A stretch of 64,000 bases of DNA from Clostridiales bacterium (GCA_018374355.1 JAHAFI010000013.1:1-64000); one strand, 5' to 3'. Positions 52,918-62,010 are shown, counted from the stretch's first letter. Notes: generated by a model from the sequence alone, not told the origin. Numbers and translations: made by a program.

Positions 52918-53934
52918 TTAATTAAATCCGTAAATTTTCTGGACGATCTTGTACCCTGCTACAGAAACCTGTCTTCCCCCTTTGCCCGGAAGATTGCACA
53001 GTCTTCCCAGCAGACTCAGACGAATGGAGAGATAGATCTTCTTATCTGCATCTTTCAGGTAACGCCACAGTTCTTTTTTCTTTTCATAATTTTCTTCCGT
53101 CTTTGACTTGATCAGGAAAATGGTGGAAACCGTGGTAATCATGGTCAGCATATGCAGCATGTAATCCCTCTGTTTTTTGTTCAGATTTTTCTGACGGGCA
53201 ATATGGTCGATCATCAGTTTATTTACCCGAATCTGCTGATCAATCCTGCCAATCATCACATTTTCGCTGACGGACTGATCCTCTCTTCCGATAAAATACC
53301 GGTACAGATTCACATCCAGATAGTACATGGTATTTACCATGGACAGAGGTACGAAAGCCACCAGATTGTCCACATAAAAGGTATGTTCCGGCAGCACCAA
53401 TCCGCACTCCCTTAAAAGCTCCGTGCGGTAGATCATGGAATGCATCAGAAGGTAGTGACTGTATCCCAGCGATTTTACGTCTTCCCAGCCGAAAATCCGT
53501 TCCTGCGGGAGAGCCACATCGTAGCGCATCACGGCCTTGCGTTTCGCTCCCACCTTTTCATATACATAATTGCAGATCAGAAGATCCAGTGTCCTCGGAC
53601 CCCGGATGCACGCTTTCAGGGTATCCAGTGCTTTCCGGTAAGCCTCCTCATTCAGCCAGTCATCGCTGTCCACTACCTTGAAATACAATCCTGTAGCATT
53701 TGCAAGACCTGTATTTACAGCTCCTCCGTGTCCTTTATTTTCCTGATGGATGGCTTTTACAATCCCCGGATACTGTTCTTCATACTCTCTGGCAATCTTT
53801 AAGGTGTCGTCCCGGGAACCGTCGTCCACCACCAAAATCTCCACTTCATCACCACCGACCAGCAGTGAATCAATACATTTTTTCATATACTCCTGTGAAT
53901 TATAACAGGGTACTGCAATACTTAATACCTTCAC
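52918..53934 (-). CDS. Family 2 glycosyltransferase
   Basis: A 338-residue GT-A enzyme. The start MKVLSIAVPCYNSQEYMKKCI, the EILVVDDGSRDDT strand with its first acidic site, and the DSDDW metal-binding motif are all seen. The C-terminal third is helical without clear membrane segments. It probably transfers a sugar to a cell-surface glycan or lipid. The start codon is GTG at 53934 behind AAGGAAG. No other polysaccharide genes are nearby. Confidence 0.92.
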   Translation of the reverse strand: MKVLSIAVPCYNSQEYMKKCIDSLLVGGDEVEILVVDDGSRDDTLKIAREYEEQYPGIVKAIHQENKGHGGAVNTGLANATGLYFKVVDSDDWLNEEAYRKALDTLKACIRGPRTLDLLICNYVYEKVGAKRKAVMRYDVALPQERIFGWEDVKSLGYSHYLLMHSMIYRTELLRECGLVLPEHTFYVDNLVAFVPLSMVNTMYYLDVNLYRYFIGREDQSVSENVMIGRIDQQIRVNKLMIDHIARQKNLNKKQRDYMLHMLTMITTVSTIFLIKSKTEENYEKKKELWRYLKDADKKIYLSIRLSLLGRLCNLPGKGGRQVSVAGYKIVQKIYGFN

Positions 53935-53963
53935 GTTTTTTACTTCCTTTTTCTTTAATGTTT

Positions 53964-55043
53964 TTATCTCTTTTCACGAAAGAAATCTACACCCAGTTTC
54001 ATATTCATGTACGATGCATAGGCATGAAATGCCGCCGGAACCGGATACCGTTCTTCCACATCCGCGGCCTCGGCAAATATCATCTCATCCTGCTTTTCGG
54101 TATCCAAGGCTGCTACCTTCACCACATATCCTTTCATTCTCCACTCCACATGGGAAAAGATATGCTTTGCGTCATCCAGCGGCTGTATCCTCAGAGGGAC
54201 AAGCTGATGCTCTTTCACCCATTCCAAAATCTGTTCTTCTGCCAGATGGCCTTCCAGATTCGGCAGTTCATATAGCCCTGCCAGCAGGCCTTTGGAGGGG
54301 CGTTTTCTCACAGCCACCCGTTCTCCGTCCCGGATCACCAGAACGGTTTTCTTTTCCAGTCTGCGCTCCTTCGGCTTTTTCTTGACCGGAAGCGCCTCCA
54401 CAGTATGGTTGGCTCTCGCTTTACACAGCTTCGCCACCGGACAGATTTCGCATTTTGCCGGACCATTGGGTACGCAGACCGTAGCGCCCAGCTCCATGAG
54501 AGCCTGATTCAGATCCCCGGGACATTCCGTGGGCATGATTTTTTGAAGCTCCCGCTCCACATGGGACTTCACAGACTGCTTTAAAATATCGTCATAGCTC
54601 TCGGTAATCCTTGCATAGACCCGCAGAACATTTCCGTCCACTGCGGGAACGGGAATGCCGTAGGCAATGGAGGCCACTGCCCCTGCCGTATAATTTCCAA
54701 TTCCCGGAAGCTCCCTGAGTTTTTCATAATCCGCAGGCAGGACGCCTCCATATTCTTCTACAATACGCACCGCCGCCTTCTGGATATTCCGTACCCGGTT
54801 ATAGTAGCCCAGCCCCTCCCAGAGCTTTAAAAGCCGCTCTTCCGGGCAGGACGCCACATCCTCCACCCTTGGAAGCTCCCTGATAAACCGTTCAAAAAAC
54901 GGCTTTACCGCCTCCACCCGGGTCTGCTGCAGCATAATCTCTGAAATCCAGATGTAATAGGGATTTTTCGATTCCCTCCATGGAAGAATTCTGTGGTCCT
55001 TCCGGTACCATTGAACCAGAGGTTCCCCAATCTTCTCTATCAT
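53964..55043 (-). CDS. mutY: Adenine DNA glycosylase MutY
   Basis: Removes adenine mispaired with 8-oxoguanine. The 359 residues hold the helix-hairpin-helix region LPGIGNYTAGAVASIAYG, the catalytic Asp in VDGNVLRV, a 4Fe-4S cluster CVPNGPAKCEICPVAKLC with a 7-residue first gap, and a C-terminal NUDIX-like domain that reads 8-oxoG. The frame is open to 55319 inside sfsA; the ATG at 55043 has GGAGATG eight bases ahead and begins MIEKIGEPL. Confidence 0.95.
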   Translation of the reverse strand: MIEKIGEPLVQWYRKDHRILPWRESKNPYYIWISEIMLQQTRVEAVKPFFERFIRELPRVEDVASCPEERLLKLWEGLGYYNRVRNIQKAAVRIVEEYGGVLPADYEKLRELPGIGNYTAGAVASIAYGIPVPAVDGNVLRVYARITESYDDILKQSVKSHVERELQKIMPTECPGDLNQALMELGATVCVPNGPAKCEICPVAKLCKARANHTVEALPVKKKPKERRLEKKTVLVIRDGERVAVRKRPSKGLLAGLYELPNLEGHLAEEQILEWVKEHQLVPLRIQPLDDAKHIFSHVEWRMKGYVVKVAALDTEKQDEMIFAEAADVEERYPVPAAFHAYASYMNMKLGVDFFREKR

Positions 55044-55061
55044 TTTTTCATCTCCGTATTT

Positions 55062-55096
55062 TAAATTTGATGCCCCGTTGCTTGCAGCGGGGTTTT
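55062..55096. repeat. Partial copy of the extragenic repeat (right half) with a hairpin
   Basis: Matches the right half of 28248-28330. CCCCGTTGC pairs with GCAGCGGGG, followed by six T residues on the plus strand. Both neighbouring genes run on the minus strand, so it is not placed as their terminator. Confidence 0.6.
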
Positions 55097-55792
55097 TTAC
55101 TGTATGTCTCTTCTTAGATCCACCGGAATCTTCCGGTCTATATGAATTTCTCCCGGCTCTACCCTGCAGTCCCAAGCCTGTACCTGTACACCTGCCTCCT
55201 GCGCCTTTTGAAGCGCCTCCCCGAATTCCGGATGAGTACTCCAGTTTGGCCGGAAGGTATGGACTCCCTTCATCTGTATCACGAAGAATATCCAAGCCTC
55301 GTATCCGTCTTTGAGGCACTGTTCCAGTTCTTTGATATGTTTTACTCCGCGGGTGGTAGGCGCATCCGGAAATCTGGCAGCGCCATTCTCCTCCAGCGTT
55401 ACGCCCTTCACCTCTATGAAAGCTTTCCTTCCCTGATACTCTGCATAAAGGTCAAACCGGGAATTTCCATAGGTCTGTTCCATTTTAAGCGCTGTAAGCT
55501 CCGGAAAAAACTCCCCTTTTTCCAGAAATTCCCTCACCAGATAGTTGGGCATCTGGGAATCCATATTGACCAGAACCTCTCCTTTATACACCTGCACAAG
55601 GTCATATTTTGTTTTCCTGTCCGGATTTTCGGCCTCTTCCACCAGAACCCTCGCCCCCGGAACAAGCAGTTCCCTGCAGCGGCCTGTATTTTTTACATGG
55701 CACACTTCCGTTTTTCCTTCCAATTCAATATTGGCGATAAACCGATTGGGACGGCTTATAAATTTTCCTTCTTTTATCCTGTTGTACTGCAA
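55097..55792 (-). CDS. sfsA: SfsA family protein (sugar fermentation stimulation protein)
   Basis: A 231-residue protein with an OB-like N-terminal part (RFIANIEL) and a nuclease-like C-terminal part (RFDLYAEYQGRKAFIEVKGVTLE), as in SfsA. The biochemical role is unsettled; a DNA-binding or nuclease activity has been proposed. The frame is open to 55915, but the TTG at 55792 has AAAGGTGAG ahead and gives MQYNRIKEGKFISRPNRF, which fits the family start. mutY follows after 53 bp that contain a repeat hairpin. Confidence 0.88.
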   Translation of the reverse strand: MQYNRIKEGKFISRPNRFIANIELEGKTEVCHVKNTGRCRELLVPGARVLVEEAENPDRKTKYDLVQVYKGEVLVNMDSQMPNYLVREFLEKGEFFPELTALKMEQTYGNSRFDLYAEYQGRKAFIEVKGVTLEENGAARFPDAPTTRGVKHIKELEQCLKDGYEAWIFFVIQMKGVHTFRPNWSTHPEFGEALQKAQEAGVQVQAWDCRVEPGEIHIDRKIPVDLRRDIQ

Positions 55793-55810
55793 AAAACTCT
55801 CACCTTTCCC

Positions 55811-55839
55811 TTGTATTTTCTCCTCTTTCTCTATACAAT
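55811..55839 (+). promoter_or_regulatory. Promoter of the HAD hydrolase gene
   Basis: TTGTAT (55811-55816), 17 bp, TACAAT (55834-55839). A TTGTGA-N16-TATAGA pair on the minus strand overlaps it and may serve sfsA. Confidence 0.55.
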
Positions 55840-55868
55840 GAAAAAAAACGATCACAAAGGAGAACTTT

Positions 55869-56486
55869 ATGGATAGTATTATCTTTGATGTTGACGGAAC
55901 GCTCTGGGATTCCACCGCAATCTGTGCTCAATCTTGGAACACGGTCATCCGCCGTGAAACCGATCTGGATCCGGTTATTACCGAGCAGACCCTAAAGGGA
56001 CTCTTCGGACGGCTTCTGCCCGATATTGCAAAAGTCATCTTCCCGGATTACTCAAAGGAGCGTCAGCTTGACCTGATCGACCAGTGCTGTCAGGAAGAGC
56101 ATCGCGCCCTCCTTGCCTGCTGTGCCCCTCTTTACCCCGACCTTGAGGAAACCCTTGCCCGGCTTTCCGAAAAGTACCGCCTTTTCATTGTCAGCAATTG
56201 TCAGGCCGGATATATCGAAGTCTTTTTAACCTCCAGCGGTCTGGGCCGTTACTTCGAAGGCCACCTTTGCCCCGGCGATACCGGAAATCCCAAAGGCGAA
56301 AATATTCTTCAAATCATCCGTGATTTTCATCTGGAATCTCCCGTATATGTGGGAGATACGGACGGCGACCGTCAGGCATCAAAAACTGCCGGCATTCCGT
56401 TTGTCTTTGCCTCCTATGGCTTCGGCACCGTCTCTTCCTATGATTATACCATTAAATCACCCAAAGAGCTTCTTAATTTTTTTTAA
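55869..56486 (+). CDS. HAD family phosphatase (phosphoglycolate phosphatase-like)
   Basis: A 205-residue cytoplasmic hydrolase. Motif I is IIFDVDGTLWDS with nucleophile Asp7, motif II is in LFIVSNCQAGY, and motif IV is YVGDTDGD. A helical cap follows motif I, as in the Gph/PGMB subclass. The true substrate could be any small phosphoester. AAAGGAG precedes the ATG. It converges on the L,D-transpeptidase gene, and a bidirectional terminator separates them. Confidence 0.92.
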   Translation: MDSIIFDVDGTLWDSTAICAQSWNTVIRRETDLDPVITEQTLKGLFGRLLPDIAKVIFPDYSKERQLDLIDQCCQEEHRALLACCAPLYPDLEETLARLSEKYRLFIVSNCQAGYIEVFLTSSGLGRYFEGHLCPGDTGNPKGENILQIIRDFHLESPVYVGDTDGDRQASKTAGIPFVFASYGFGTVSSYDYTIKSPKELLNFF

Positions 56487-56489
56487 AAA

Positions 56490-56536
56490 TAGAAATTGCC
56501 GCAAAATGCCAGATGTGCATTTTGCGGCGTTTTCTT
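56490..56536. terminator. Bidirectional terminator between HAD and L,D-transpeptidase genes
   Basis: GCCGCAAAATGC (56498-56509) pairs with GCATTTTGCGGC (56517-56528). T-rich tails follow in both directions. Confidence 0.88.
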
Positions 56537-56537
56537 T

Positions 56538-58214
56538 TTATGCTGCCGGCTCCGGCTGGGGCGCCTCTGTAGGTACCGGAGTTGGCTCCGGTGTGGTTGG
56601 TACCGGGGTCGGTTCCGGTGCTGGCGGTGCTGTTGGTTCCGGAGCCGGCGGCGTTGTTGGCGCCGGAGTCGGTTCCGGCGCTGCTGGAACGGTTGGTTCC
56701 GGTGTAGGCGCTGCCGTCGGTTCCGGCGTCGGTGTCACTACCGGCTCCGGCGGATCGGAACGCACCGAATAATCACCATTATAAACACAGACAATCGGAG
56801 TTTCCTTATCTATCATTTCATAGATTTTTGCCGCTTTCTTGTAGGGCAGATTGATGCATCCGTGGGAACCGCTGTATTTGTAAATGGTTCCGCCAAAGCT
56901 TCCCCGCCATGTGGCATCATGAAGACCGATTCCTCCGTTGAAAGGCATCCAGAAATCTACCGGGGACTCATAGCTGTAACTTCCGTCTGCCCGCTTTGCC
57001 CCTCTTAATACTTTGTCTCTCTGCTTATAGGTAAGGAAATACACTCCCGGCGGCGTATAACGGCTTCTGGTCATCCTTCCGGAAACAAGCGGTGAATCCA
57101 GTACAACCTTTCCGTCCTGATAGTAATACAGATGCTGTTCCGTGAGATTTACCTCAATATAGGTATTTCCCAGACCGTTGTTTTCCGTATATTTCTCTTC
57201 GCTGGAATAAACCGGCTTTCTGGAAAACACACCCTGTTCTTTCAGGTTTTTCGCCAGTTTTTTCCTTTCTTTTTTCTGGTCAATCTTCCAGCCGTAATTG
57301 CCTCCCTTGACAGTTACGTCAAGTCCTGAGGTGGTATGGAACGGTCTGGCCTTCCCAAGCGTATTCACTTCCTCTGCCATTTGCTCCACATAGGCTTTTA
57401 TATTTTCTTCGAATTTTTCTTCATTCATGACATAATTGCCCTGCTCGTCCCGATCCAGCCAGCCCTTCAGTTCATTTCCGTCTAAAAGCTTTTCTCCTCC
57501 GGGCAGTTCGTAGGTAATGCTGGTTTTTACCAGACTGTTGAGCTGTTCCTGCTCCTTCACAATGGCTTCACTGGTTTCCGTAAATTCCGGCATCACATAA
57601 GCGCCGACTTCTTCCGCTGAAACCTTCTGAAGCCCGGAAGCTACCGACTCTGCCACTGCCTCCTGCAGAACATTGTCCTGAAGCTTTGTTCCCAAAACAG
57701 CATCCACAATCACGAAGGAATCCTCCTGAAAAGTTACATAAGCATTTTCCGGTTCTTTCTGATTCTCCGGATTCAGGCTGGCAAAGCTTTCCAGCTTGTC
57801 CGATAATTTTTTCTCATCAAAGGATATATCTGCTTTAAACTCATGGGACTGGGATTTGGAAAAGCCGGGAAACCACAAAAACGGATTCTGGGAATCCATC
57901 AGTTTTTTCACGGTTCCATCACTCACATATTTGTAATCGATGTCCTCCCCTGAAATTTCTTCCGTCACACCCTCTCTGAATTCGATCTGAATCCGGTAAT
58001 TTTCCACATTTTCCTTAATCAATGCTTCCACCTGTTCTACCGTCAGTTCGCTGCACTCTATGTCATTGATCTTGGTTCCTTTGAAAAATTTATCCTTATA
58101 ATAATACGTCTGCCATCCGTAATAGCCGATTCCGGCAGCCAGCAGCACACAGCCTGCGCCTATCCCCCATTTCAGAGCGGTCTTCCCTTTTAATTTTTCT
58201 TTTATCGATTTCAC
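56538..58214 (-). CDS. L,D-transpeptidase (YkuD) with proline-rich C-terminal repeat tail
   Basis: A 558-residue cell-wall cross-linking enzyme. An N-terminal membrane anchor (about residues 19-37) is followed by two peptidoglycan-binding-4-like domains, the YkuD domain with SHGCIN and its catalytic Cys, then about 65 residues of PEPT-type repeats at the C-terminus. The enzyme should face outward. The frame opens at ATG 58238, but a GTG at 58214 sits behind GGGAGA at correct spacing, giving MKSIKEKLKG. The tail may reach through or attach to the wall. Confidence 0.93.
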   Translation of the reverse strand: MKSIKEKLKGKTALKWGIGAGCVLLAAGIGYYGWQTYYYKDKFFKGTKINDIECSELTVEQVEALIKENVENYRIQIEFREGVTEEISGEDIDYKYVSDGTVKKLMDSQNPFLWFPGFSKSQSHEFKADISFDEKKLSDKLESFASLNPENQKEPENAYVTFQEDSFVIVDAVLGTKLQDNVLQEAVAESVASGLQKVSAEEVGAYVMPEFTETSEAIVKEQEQLNSLVKTSITYELPGGEKLLDGNELKGWLDRDEQGNYVMNEEKFEENIKAYVEQMAEEVNTLGKARPFHTTSGLDVTVKGGNYGWKIDQKKERKKLAKNLKEQGVFSRKPVYSSEEKYTENNGLGNTYIEVNLTEQHLYYYQDGKVVLDSPLVSGRMTRSRYTPPGVYFLTYKQRDKVLRGAKRADGSYSYESPVDFWMPFNGGIGLHDATWRGSFGGTIYKYSGSHGCINLPYKKAAKIYEMIDKETPIVCVYNGDYSVRSDPPEPVVTPTPEPTAAPTPEPTVPAAPEPTPAPTTPPAPEPTAPPAPEPTPVPTTPEPTPVPTEAPQPEPAA

Positions 58215-58278
58215 CTGTTCATCTCCCGTCTCTATCATTTTTCTGCTTGTTTGGAATTATTTCCTTCACAGTAACGAT

Positions 58279-58284
58279 ATTATA
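58279..58284 (-). promoter_or_regulatory. Extended -10 promoter of the L,D-transpeptidase gene
   Basis: The minus strand reads TGCTATAAT, a TGn-extended -10, with no strong -35, about 65 bp ahead of the GTG start. Confidence 0.6.
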
Positions 58285-58331
58285 GCATAAATCCCAGACA
58301 TTTTAAGACAATTTTCGATTTTTCAAAAACT

Positions 58332-58799
58332 TTAAGAAATTTGTTCATTTTTCTTCTTTTTTATAACTTTTACACCGCTGATGAAATTCCCCATCAAAAT
58401 ATTTACAATAAAGATGGCTGCTGCGATCACGCCCGCAGCCAGCAGCGTCTGCTGAAAATAATATCCGGCCATCTCTTCCTCAGACCGCAGAATATAATAA
58501 ACGATCCGGTACATCCCAGCCCCCGGAACCAGTGTCAGGTTCGCCGGGATCACAAACATGGTCACCGGAGTCCGCAGTACCCTTGCACAAAGATGGGCTC
58601 CGACTGAAATCACCACCGCTCCCAGAAACGTACTGATCAGCATCGACTCTGTCACCTCTTCCGCCAGAAGATATACAAACCAGCCGATGGCCCCGTCAAT
58701 TCCTGCCCAGATAAGAAAACGTCCCGGCACCTTCAAAACAATACCAAATCCGGCCACCGCCACCAATGCGCCGACACTCCGCCAAATCATCTCTATCAT
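58332..58799 (-). CDS. Threonine/serine exporter subunit, ThrE_2 type
   Basis: A 155-residue membrane protein with about four helices, equal to the C-terminal half of full-length ThrE exporters. The segment VPGAGMYRIVYYIL is typical of DUF3815/ThrE_2. It starts 10 bp after the larger subunit, and the two together make one transporter. Export of threonine, serine or another small metabolite is the family role; the substrate is not proven. Confidence 0.85.
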   Translation of the reverse strand: MIEMIWRSVGALVAVAGFGIVLKVPGRFLIWAGIDGAIGWFVYLLAEEVTESMLISTFLGAVVISVGAHLCARVLRTPVTMFVIPANLTLVPGAGMYRIVYYILRSEEEMAGYYFQQTLLAAGVIAAAIFIVNILMGNFISGVKVIKKKKNEQIS

Positions 58800-58809
58800 T
58801 CTATGCCTC

Positions 58810-59556
58810 CTACACCAAATACATTCCTATACCAATGCCTACAGCCACCGCCGAAGCTATAACAAACGCCTCCGCTGCTCTCGCCACCCCGGACAGATAA
58901 TCTCCGTGAAGTGTATCAAAAACAGCATTTGTAATCGCAGCTCCCGGTACAAAGGGCATAATGGCGCTGACGATCATCAGGTCTTTGTCATAAGTTCCCG
59001 GAAGAAACCGCACCGCCAGTCCGATCACCACAGCCAGCACAATGGAACAGAGAATATTTTCCAGAAACATGTGTATATTTTTCTTACGGCAGAACAGCAA
59101 AACAAAGGATGAAATAAATCCGGCAAAGGCCGCAATCCCGGTCTCCACCGGATTTCCGCCGAACATAACGGCAAACCCTCCGGTAATGGCTGCCATGGGA
59201 ATCAGGTTCTTTCTCACAATCCGGGGCTCCTTCCACAGCCCTTTCATCCTGTGAAAAGTCTCCTCGAGGGAAATTCTGTCCGAGCAGAACTCTCTCGAAA
59301 TCAGATTCACCCGGTCGATCATTTCCAGATTGGTTCCTCTGCTGGTGATCCGCTTCATAACGGTCAGTGAATCCATAGAAGGGTCATCCAGTGTAGCCAC
59401 AAAGCCTGTCATCATGACCAGTACTTCCACTTTTTTTAAATTCGATTTTTTCAATATGCGGTACATGGTGTCTTCCACACGGTAGGTTTCCGCGCCGCTT
59501 TTCATCAGGATTTCCCCCGCAAATACGGCGGTATCCAGCAATAATTTGTAATCCAT
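58810..59556 (-). CDS. Threonine/serine exporter subunit, ThrE_1 type
   Basis: A 248-residue protein with a soluble N-terminal domain (LMKSGAETYRVEDTMYRIL) and about five membrane helices in the second half (AMFG- and MPFVPGAAITNA-type segments). This is the ThrE_1/DUF1212 part of a split exporter, with the partner immediately downstream. The ATG follows AGGGAG. The substrate is inferred from family only. Confidence 0.87.
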   Translation of the reverse strand: MDYKLLLDTAVFAGEILMKSGAETYRVEDTMYRILKKSNLKKVEVLVMMTGFVATLDDPSMDSLTVMKRITSRGTNLEMIDRVNLISREFCSDRISLEETFHRMKGLWKEPRIVRKNLIPMAAITGGFAVMFGGNPVETGIAAFAGFISSFVLLFCRKKNIHMFLENILCSIVLAVVIGLAVRFLPGTYDKDLMIVSAIMPFVPGAAITNAVFDTLHGDYLSGVARAAEAFVIASAVAVGIGIGMYLV

Positions 59557-59638
59557 CTTTTTCGCTCCCTGATTTGAACAATTACACTTATTTTATCTTA
59601 TATCGGAAAATTTAGCAACTGCTGCTCCTTATTAAAAA

Positions 59639-59681
59639 AACATTGAGCAGGACAGCACAAAAACGCTTTCTGCTCAATGTT
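59639..59681. terminator. Terminator after the MobA/ModE-like gene
   Basis: AACATTGAGCAG (59639-59650) pairs with CTGCTCAATGTT (59670-59681), with runs of T on both strands. Confidence 0.85.
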
Positions 59682-59683
59682 TT

Positions 59684-60601
59684 TCATTTGTCTGAAATAA
59701 AATATTTTTCAAATAACTGCTGAAGAAATCCATCCGCTTCCCTTGAAAATCCATCATATCTGCTCATCAGCACTTTCATCTCTTCGGTCAGATGGGAATA
59801 GCCGCCATTTTTTCCTCCCTGCTGCGTTTCAAGTACCGGATGGCCCATCTGCTGTTCAATGGTGGATATGATCGTCCTTCCCTTATTGAGGGAAATCCCC
59901 GTGTACGCACAGGCTTTCGACAGGGAACCCAGTTCCTCAACCAGACGGAGCAGACGATGCACCTCATCATTGTAAAAGATACGTTCCTTTCCGATGCCGA
60001 TCTGACAGGAAACACGCAGCCGGGCAGCATCATGCATCGGCAGAAGCTTTTCATATGACTTCCCGCGCTGGATATCTGCCCGGACACCCGGATCGTCCAC
60101 CTCAACAATCTGTTTTCCGATTCCGGCCTGTTCAATGGCCCCCCGCAGCCCATGCTGTCCATGATACGCTAAAATCTCATGAAAATGTTCTGCCCGCAAA
60201 AGTATCGGATGGCCCCATTGCCCACGGTAAGATGGGATGCAGACCCCGCCTTCCGCTTCTATAAGGGAGTGAATCGTTTCAACAGAGAACATCGGAACAT
60301 CCACATATACAATCAGAACCTGAGTGCATTTTCCATCCAGATAGGCCAGTCCCGCCTTAATACTGTCCAGCATTTCTCCATCGGCAGGGCTTGGCAGAAA
60401 TGTTATGTCGGCAGAGGAAGACGAATGATTCTTCTGAAGCTTATCCTCCTCATCACTGACGACCACGATACGCTGGATTCCTGCCTGCCGCAGCAATATA
60501 AAAATTCGTTCTGCCGCCGTGATTGTCCCTACTACCTTCGTTGGTTCAAATTTTGTCTTGCTGTTCGTTTTTCCGGAAGCAACGATTAACGCAGTTGTCA
60601 T
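59684..60601 (-). CDS. MobA-like nucleotidyltransferase fused to a ModE-like DNA-binding domain
   Basis: A 305-residue fusion. Residues 1 to about 190 resemble the MobA/MocA NTP-transferase fold: ALIVASGK start, metal site IVYVDVPMFS and GQWGHPILL. The usual glycine-rich nucleotide loop is altered (ASGKTNSKTKF), so activity is uncertain. Residues about 215-290 form a winged helix of the ModE/LysR type (LVEELGSLSKACAYTGIS, then TEEMKVLMSRY). It could sense a molybdenum-cofactor-type ligand and regulate the adjacent importer. The ATG at 60601 follows GGAGG; 44 bp separate it from the binding-protein gene. Confidence 0.78.
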   Translation of the reverse strand: MTTALIVASGKTNSKTKFEPTKVVGTITAAERIFILLRQAGIQRIVVVSDEEDKLQKNHSSSSADITFLPSPADGEMLDSIKAGLAYLDGKCTQVLIVYVDVPMFSVETIHSLIEAEGGVCIPSYRGQWGHPILLRAEHFHEILAYHGQHGLRGAIEQAGIGKQIVEVDDPGVRADIQRGKSYEKLLPMHDAARLRVSCQIGIGKERIFYNDEVHRLLRLVEELGSLSKACAYTGISLNKGRTIISTIEQQMGHPVLETQQGGKNGGYSHLTEEMKVLMSRYDGFSREADGFLQQLFEKYFISDK

Positions 60602-60645
60602 GTTCGGATATCCTCCTTCTACTGATTTAAAATTTCTGTTCAAGC

Positions 60646-61806
60646 TTAAATGACACCTTTATAAATGTTCTCAAGCTCTTCATCGGTAAGCTCCACATGG
60701 TAAAACAGGCTGAAAAATTCACGCACTTCTTCATCCACATCAAAGGTCAGATACTCCGGATAAAGTAAACCGGAAAGCCACCGCATTCCCAAGATACGGT
60801 TCGGTCCCTGCGGACGGTCCAGCCAACTGAACGGAGCGTTGGGGATGCCGTAAACCTTGCCATCCTGTACTGCCTTCAGCGAAGCGTAGTCCGGGTTATT
60901 CATAATCTCCTCCGCCGCCGAGCTGCCGCTCAGATCTGCTTTTGGCTCACCGTTTACCACGATCACATCCGGATTCCATGCAAGAAGCTGTTCTGCCGAA
61001 ATCTGAACACGGGAACCGTCGCCCATCTCCAGATCTGCTGCGTTCACTGCACCAAGCATATCAATAATCTTCCCGTGTGGGGAACCGTTAGGAGCTGTTT
61101 CCAGTGAATCTTCACCATTACCGTAGTAAACGGAAACCTTTTCTTCTTCCGGAATCTCCATAGCAGCGATATCTCCAAATGTATCTTCTGCATAAACCGC
61201 CAGCTTTTCCGCTTCCTCTTCCACTGCAAACAGTTCTCCCATGAAACGGTAAACCTCCGCTGCAGATGCCAGATCACCGTCCACAGCAATAACCGGTATG
61301 CCAAGACTCTCGGAAAGCGCATCACAGTCTGAAATCATGGTATCGTTGATTGTTCCCGCATTCAGCGCGATGGTCGGCTGCGCCGCAATAACCGCTTCAT
61401 AATTCACAGAGTCCCCCATACCGAAGTTGGGAAGGGAATGATATTTTTCAAGAATCACACTCTTCTCAATATCATTCAGCTCGTAATTCCATCCAAGAAG
61501 CTGATCCGGAACAAGCGTATACAGATAAATCGCCGCTACCGGGCCTGTGGAGAATACGGATGTTATCTCAGCCGGTACTGTCACTGTGCGTCCCGCCATA
61601 TCCGTAATTTCCCGTGTACCAGTCCCCTCCGCAGTTTCCGCTTCTTCTGCTGCCTCCGGTTCCTCTGTTGTTTCCACTGTATCCGCAGTCTTCTTCTCCT
61701 CTGTGGCGGCTGACGTATCTGCAGACTGACTGGTACAGCCGGCAAACAGACTTACGGCCATAAGAAGCGCCAGAAGCACGGATAAACTTTTCTTTGACTT
61801 TTTCAT
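60646..61806 (-). CDS. ABC importer substrate-binding lipoprotein (BtuF/FepB/MolA type)
   Basis: A 386-residue class III binding protein. A lipoprotein signal ends in FAGC with Cys24, followed by an acidic Ala/Thr/Glu linker (about 25-65). The binding domain has REITDMAGRTVTVP, as in iron-siderophore, cobalamin, heme and molybdate/tungstate proteins. The neighbouring MobA/ModE-like gene suggests an oxyanion such as molybdate or tungstate. It diverges from the permease and ATPase genes. AGGAGG precedes the ATG. Confidence 0.88.
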   Translation of the reverse strand: MKKSKKSLSVLLALLMAVSLFAGCTSQSADTSAATEEKKTADTVETTEEPEAAEEAETAEGTGTREITDMAGRTVTVPAEITSVFSTGPVAAIYLYTLVPDQLLGWNYELNDIEKSVILEKYHSLPNFGMGDSVNYEAVIAAQPTIALNAGTINDTMISDCDALSESLGIPVIAVDGDLASAAEVYRFMGELFAVEEEAEKLAVYAEDTFGDIAAMEIPEEEKVSVYYGNGEDSLETAPNGSPHGKIIDMLGAVNAADLEMGDGSRVQISAEQLLAWNPDVIVVNGEPKADLSGSSAAEEIMNNPDYASLKAVQDGKVYGIPNAPFSWLDRPQGPNRILGMRWLSGLLYPEYLTFDVDEEVREFFSLFYHVELTDEELENIYKGVI

Positions 61807-61950
61807 GTCTTCCTCCTTTTGTTCCCTTCGTTCCTATTCAGGCTTCACAGTTACAAATACAGAAGTCTGAACTGTTACTTTCCTTGTTACTGTTCACTCC
61901 GTCACAGCAGCTTTTCCTTCTGTCGGACCTCTGTAATGTACCATATCCAA

Positions 61951-61979
61951 TTGACACCCGAGCATATTTTTGTTATACT
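61951..61979 (+). promoter_or_regulatory. Promoter of the importer permease-ATPase operon
   Basis: TTGACA (61951-61956), 17 bp, TATACT (61974-61979). Confidence 0.8.
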
Positions 61980-62010
61980 TCTAAAAGCGAATTATTTTCA
62001 AAAGTATAAC
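61972..62010. promoter_or_regulatory. Inverted repeat over the importer -10, possible ModE-like operator
   Basis: GTTATACTT (61972-61980) and AAGTATAAC (62002-62010) are exact reverse complements 21 bp apart, and the symmetry partly continues inward. The left arm covers the -10. The half-site resembles the CGTTATATA half of known ModE sites, though the spacing is longer. Confidence 0.55.
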
